A stretch of DNA of 17,128 nucleotides, taken from the NCBI GenBank assembly GCA_015488125.1, contig WFOJ01000194.1, positions 1-17,128 of the forward strand, written 5' to 3'. Below, piece by piece: positions 14,823 through 17,128 of the stretch. This stretch comes from Mariprofundaceae bacterium. GTDB taxonomy: Bacteria > Pseudomonadota > Zetaproteobacteria > Mariprofundales > Mariprofundaceae. Position 1 is the first letter of the stretch; each line of letters opens with the position of its first letter. Under the pieces are notes generated by a model. It saw nothing but the letters and a program-made list of their open reading frames with translations. It was not told the DNA's origin and did no database searches. The position numbers were made by a program, and so were the translations under genes.

Positions 14823-14848
14823 CCCCGCCTCTTGGCTAAAGAAAACAT
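14819..14848 (-). promoter_or_regulatory. Nine-codon mini-ORF overlapping the rsmD CTG start
   Basis: In the 50 bases between the response regulator and rsmD, ATG 14848 opens a short frame (MFSLAKRRG) whose TGA (14821-14819) overlaps the proposed CTG start (14822-14820) as CTGA. The AAGAGG ribosome-binding site of rsmD lies inside it. It could couple translation, or be the true N-terminus if a one-base frameshift separates it from rsmD. Confidence 0.35.
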
Positions 14849-14872
14849 TGTTATCCTATAGTACGCCAGTGC

Positions 14873-15718
14873 TTACCACTTGCGTTCGAATGATGCCAGT
14901 TGCTTGTCGAGCACAGTCAGCGGATCTTCAGGGTTATCGGCGATGGCATCGCAATCATAGCCGATGTCGATCGCGATGGACTGTTCCGTTGCTGGCCAGG
15001 TTAACGAAAGATTCCAGTTGGATGCAATGCTGTTGGCCCACATTTTGGCATCATCCAGCGTTGCTTCTGGCAATAAGGCGGCAAAACGCCCCTGCCCCAT
15101 ATCCGCTACAACATCGAAAGGCCGGGCCTGCTGCCCTAATTGGCGGGCTGCTTTGCGGCTGGCCGACTCAGCAAACCATTCGGCATGCCCGCGTACCAGT
15201 GACACATAATTGCCAATACCGAATACCACCAGGCTTGCCGGGCGCCCGGAGACGTTGGAGCGCAATTTTTCCTTTTTCAGCGCCTCACGAAAATAGTTGG
15301 CGGTGGCCAGACCTGTGACCGGATTTTCGTAAAAATAGGCTGCCATGCGATCACGGCGGGCCAGCGCCGTATTAACGCGAGCCAGCAATTGCTGCGGCGT
15401 GATCGGTTTGGACAAATAATCATCCACTCCCAGCGTCAACCCTTTGATCTGATCGTTCAAATCGTCCAGCACGCTGAGGAACACAAACGGTGTCAGGTTA
15501 AAATGGCGCTGCTTGCGCACTTCAGCATAAAACGCCCAGCCATCCATTTTCGGCATCACAATATCGGTCAGAATAAGGTCAACATGCCGATGCTTGAGGA
15601 TTTCCAGCGCTGTGACACCATCGTCCGCTTCAAGTACGCGAAAGCCACCTTGCTGCAGAAAATGGCTGGTAATATCGCGGCTGGAATCCGAATCATCAGC
15701 AATTAAAATGGTTTTCAT
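14873..15718 (-). CDS. Response regulator with receiver domain and degenerate GGDEF domain
   Basis: The 281-residue cytoplasmic protein begins with a complete receiver domain (1-120): acidic pair D8 and D9, phospho-acceptor D52 in LILTDIVMP, S82 and K104 in LSKPIT. Residues 128-270 follow the diguanylate cyclase fold: NPVTGLATANYFREAL mirrors the DPLTGLxNR start and RFAALLPEATLDDA the strand after the active site. However, the GGDEF signature is GQGRF (208-212) and the metal-binding DxD is GIG (167-169), so cyclase activity is not expected. It may bind partners or sense phosphorylation only. ATG 15718 has a GGAGG site and overlaps the M16 stop (ATGA); the longer reading from 15757 adds 13 residues inside that gene and is rejected. 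No histidine kinase is nearby. Confidence 0.88.
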   Translation of the reverse strand: MKTILIADDSDSSRDITSHFLQQGGFRVLEADDGVTALEILKHRHVDLILTDIVMPKMDGWAFYAEVRKQRHFNLTPFVFLSVLDDLNDQIKGLTLGVDDYLSKPITPQQLLARVNTALARRDRMAAYFYENPVTGLATANYFREALKKEKLRSNVSGRPASLVVFGIGNYVSLVRGHAEWFAESASRKAARQLGQQARPFDVVADMGQGRFAALLPEATLDDAKMWANSIASNWNLSLTWPATEQSIAIDIGYDCDAIADNPEDPLTVLDKQLASFERKW

Positions 15719-17028
15719 GGTTTCTTCCCTCCAGGTCCAACACGAATGACGCTCCACTCATCCGCCGGCATAAAACGTCTGGCGACACGCTGAACGTCGG
15801 CAAGTTTGACCGAATCCACGCGTTTCGTCCAGTTCTCCAGGTAGTCCAGTGGCAAATGGTAAAAGCCGATCATGGCGATCAATCCCACCCGCTCACGGTT
15901 TGAGTCCATCCGCTGGGCAAAACCACCCGTCAGATTCCCTTTGATTTTTTTCAGGCGTTGCGCATCTATATGGCCTTTGGCCAGTATATCAAGTTGCTGA
16001 CGCACCAATTTTTCGGCGGCAGCAGCCTGATCAGCGCGTGTTTGCAAACTGATCACCAGCGGGCCGGTAGCCAGCAGTGGCATGGCGTAAGAATAAATGC
16101 CATACACCAGGCCGCGTTTCTCACGGACTTCTTCCATCAGCAGAGAGCCAAAACCGCTGCCGCCCAGGTAATGGTTCAGCACCAGCACCGGAAAAAAATC
16201 GGGATCGTGACGCGCGATGCCCAGTCTGGCAAACTGCACCAGTGTTTGCGTGGTCGGCATGATAATATCTTGCTGTGTCACCGTCTGTGGCTTGACGCTG
16301 GCAATATGATCAGCTGCCACCGCAGGCTTGCCCTGCCATGATTGCCAGCGCTGATTGAGCATGGGCAGCAGGGCATCCATGGTAATATCGCCACTGACCG
16401 CCAGTACCGCACCTTTCGGCTTGCATTGCTGGCGGTACAACTGCTTGATATCCTGAATCGAGATCTTCGCCAGCGTATTGGCGTCGCCAGCTGAAGGTGA
16501 GGCGTAGGGATGCGTGCCATACAATAGTTTGCCTCTTGCCAGACTGGCGCGATAGCCCGGTTCCTCCAGTGATTTGGTCGCTGCGGCCACGGCATCCTGT
16601 TGCAATTGTGCGAAGCGTGTTGTGTTCCAGCCTGGCTGTAACAAGGCCTCGCTTAAGGCATCCAGTCCTTGCGGTAAGGTCTCGCGCAGCACTGTCAGGG
16701 AAAGGCTGAGCGTATCCTTGCTTGCCCCTCCACCCAGCTGAATTGCCTGTTCATCCAGCCAGAGGCTGAAGGCATCATGCGCATGACGGGCGCTATGATC
16801 GGTCAGCATGGCTGCCAGCATAGCCGCTGTTCCGGCCTTTCCAGGTGCATCAAAACGGCTGCCAGCTGGCAGTTGCAATTGCATGGCCACCATGGGCAGG
16901 TTGTGCGACTCCATGAGCAATACCCGCAGGCCGTTGTTCAGCGTGGCCTGTTGAATGGGGGTAGCCTGCGCCGGTGCCGCCAGTATCAGTAACAACAGCA
17001 TGGCCTGGCATCGAATCATCCAGCTCAT
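15715..17028 (-). CDS. M16-family peptidase homologue without the zinc motif (non-catalytic subunit)
   Basis: The 437-residue protein has a signal peptide (MSWMIRCQAMLLLLILAAPAQA) and then the M16 fold in two halves. The N-terminal half shows TLNNGLRVLLMES and PAGSRFDAPGKAG, where the family continues with HxxEH; here the aligned residues are A69-M70-L71-A72-A73, so zinc cannot be bound. The C-terminal half keeps the ARLGIARHDPDFFPVLVLNHYLGGSGFGSLLMEEVREKRGLVYG pattern of M16 proteins (shown in pieces: YLGGSGFGSLLMEEVREKRG, GLVYGIYSY). Such proteins commonly pair with an active M16 partner to form a heterodimer in the periplasm. That partner is probably the preceding gene, whose stop overlaps this ATG. 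Strong GGAG at 17041-17036 side precedes the start. Confidence 0.9.
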   Translation of the reverse strand: MSWMIRCQAMLLLLILAAPAQATPIQQATLNNGLRVLLMESHNLPMVAMQLQLPAGSRFDAPGKAGTAAMLAAMLTDHSARHAHDAFSLWLDEQAIQLGGGASKDTLSLSLTVLRETLPQGLDALSEALLQPGWNTTRFAQLQQDAVAAATKSLEEPGYRASLARGKLLYGTHPYASPSAGDANTLAKISIQDIKQLYRQQCKPKGAVLAVSGDITMDALLPMLNQRWQSWQGKPAVAADHIASVKPQTVTQQDIIMPTTQTLVQFARLGIARHDPDFFPVLVLNHYLGGSGFGSLLMEEVREKRGLVYGIYSYAMPLLATGPLVISLQTRADQAAAAEKLVRQQLDILAKGHIDAQRLKKIKGNLTGGFAQRMDSNRERVGLIAMIGFYHLPLDYLENWTKRVDSVKLADVQRVARRFMPADEWSVIRVGPGGKKP

Positions 17029-17128
17029 CGTTTGCTCTCCTCAGGATGTAAATAGCCAGTGGTTGCTCGTTCAGGACGCAGCCAGCGTTGGACGGCAGCC
17101 TGAATATCCTTAGCCGTCACCGCCTGCA
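17025..17128 (-). CDS. M16-family peptidase, C-terminal end only
   Basis: The last 33 codons of a gene entering from the right edge. The visible tail reads AVTAKDIQAAVQRWLRP followed by ERATTGYLHPEESKR, a typical C-terminus of M16 peptidases (…V…DIQ.AVQ.WL.PE…TGYL.P). The stop overlaps the next ATG (ATGA, 17028-17025). It is probably the zinc-bearing partner of the downstream non-catalytic protein, but the HxxEH region lies outside the window. Confidence 0.75.
   Translation of the reverse strand, partial: QAVTAKDIQAAVQRWLRPERATTGYLHPEESKR

Noticed and set aside
1..17128. tRNA, rRNA, CRISPR array, insertion sequence or prophage genes
   Set aside because: None was found on reading both strands: no regularly spaced repeats, no transposase or integrase motifs and no long inverted-repeat ends.

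Overview
This window looks like chromosomal DNA from a Gram-negative proteobacterium, most likely a gammaproteobacterium or a close relative. It carries Lpt lipopolysaccharide-transport genes, an enteric-type IlvD, and DUF4381 and DUF4124 proteins, and M16 peptidase genes stand beside rsmD and coaD. Base composition and gene density are even, with many ATGA/GTGA-type stop/start overlaps. There is no transposase, integrase, CRISPR array or RNA gene that I can support. The genus cannot be fixed from sequence alone.

Left part (1-3822, all +): the 3' end of carA, then lptC-lptA-lptB (LPS export) and a DUF58-DUF4381 pair. carB does not follow carA, rpoN/hpf do not follow lptB, and no MoxR ATPase or BatA-type partner accompanies DUF58. 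An AT-rich 170-bp gap with a possible promoter closes this block.

Centre-left (3993-8075, all +): a compact Ser/Thr phospho-signalling cassette. It encodes a membrane receptor kinase (CHASE2 sensor, TM helices, TPR-like linker, kinase domain), a PP2C phosphatase and a protein with one intact and one apparently degenerate FHA domain. A possible acceptor threonine lies between the two FHA domains. This is the most coherent system in the window: sensor and writer, eraser, and reader.

Centre-right (8214-13657, all +): ilvD overlaps a single-domain Ppx/GppA phosphatase. After a 250-bp gap come a 547-residue uncharacterised protein with PilZ-like motifs and an exported DUF4124 protein.

Right part (13723-17128, all -): transcription runs from right to left through two M16 peptidase-like genes (the first only partly present), a response regulator with a degenerate GGDEF domain, rsmD and coaD. 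The second M16 protein has lost the zinc motif. rsmD has no usual start codon at its natural N-terminus and probably starts at CTG, overlapping the stop of a nine-codon mini-ORF. A perfect hairpin sits between the convergent DUF4124 and coaD genes.

Most genes are housekeeping. The points that merit a second look are the kinase/phosphatase/FHA cassette, the degenerate GGDEF regulator, the PilZ-like protein and the unusual starts of rsmD and the kinase.
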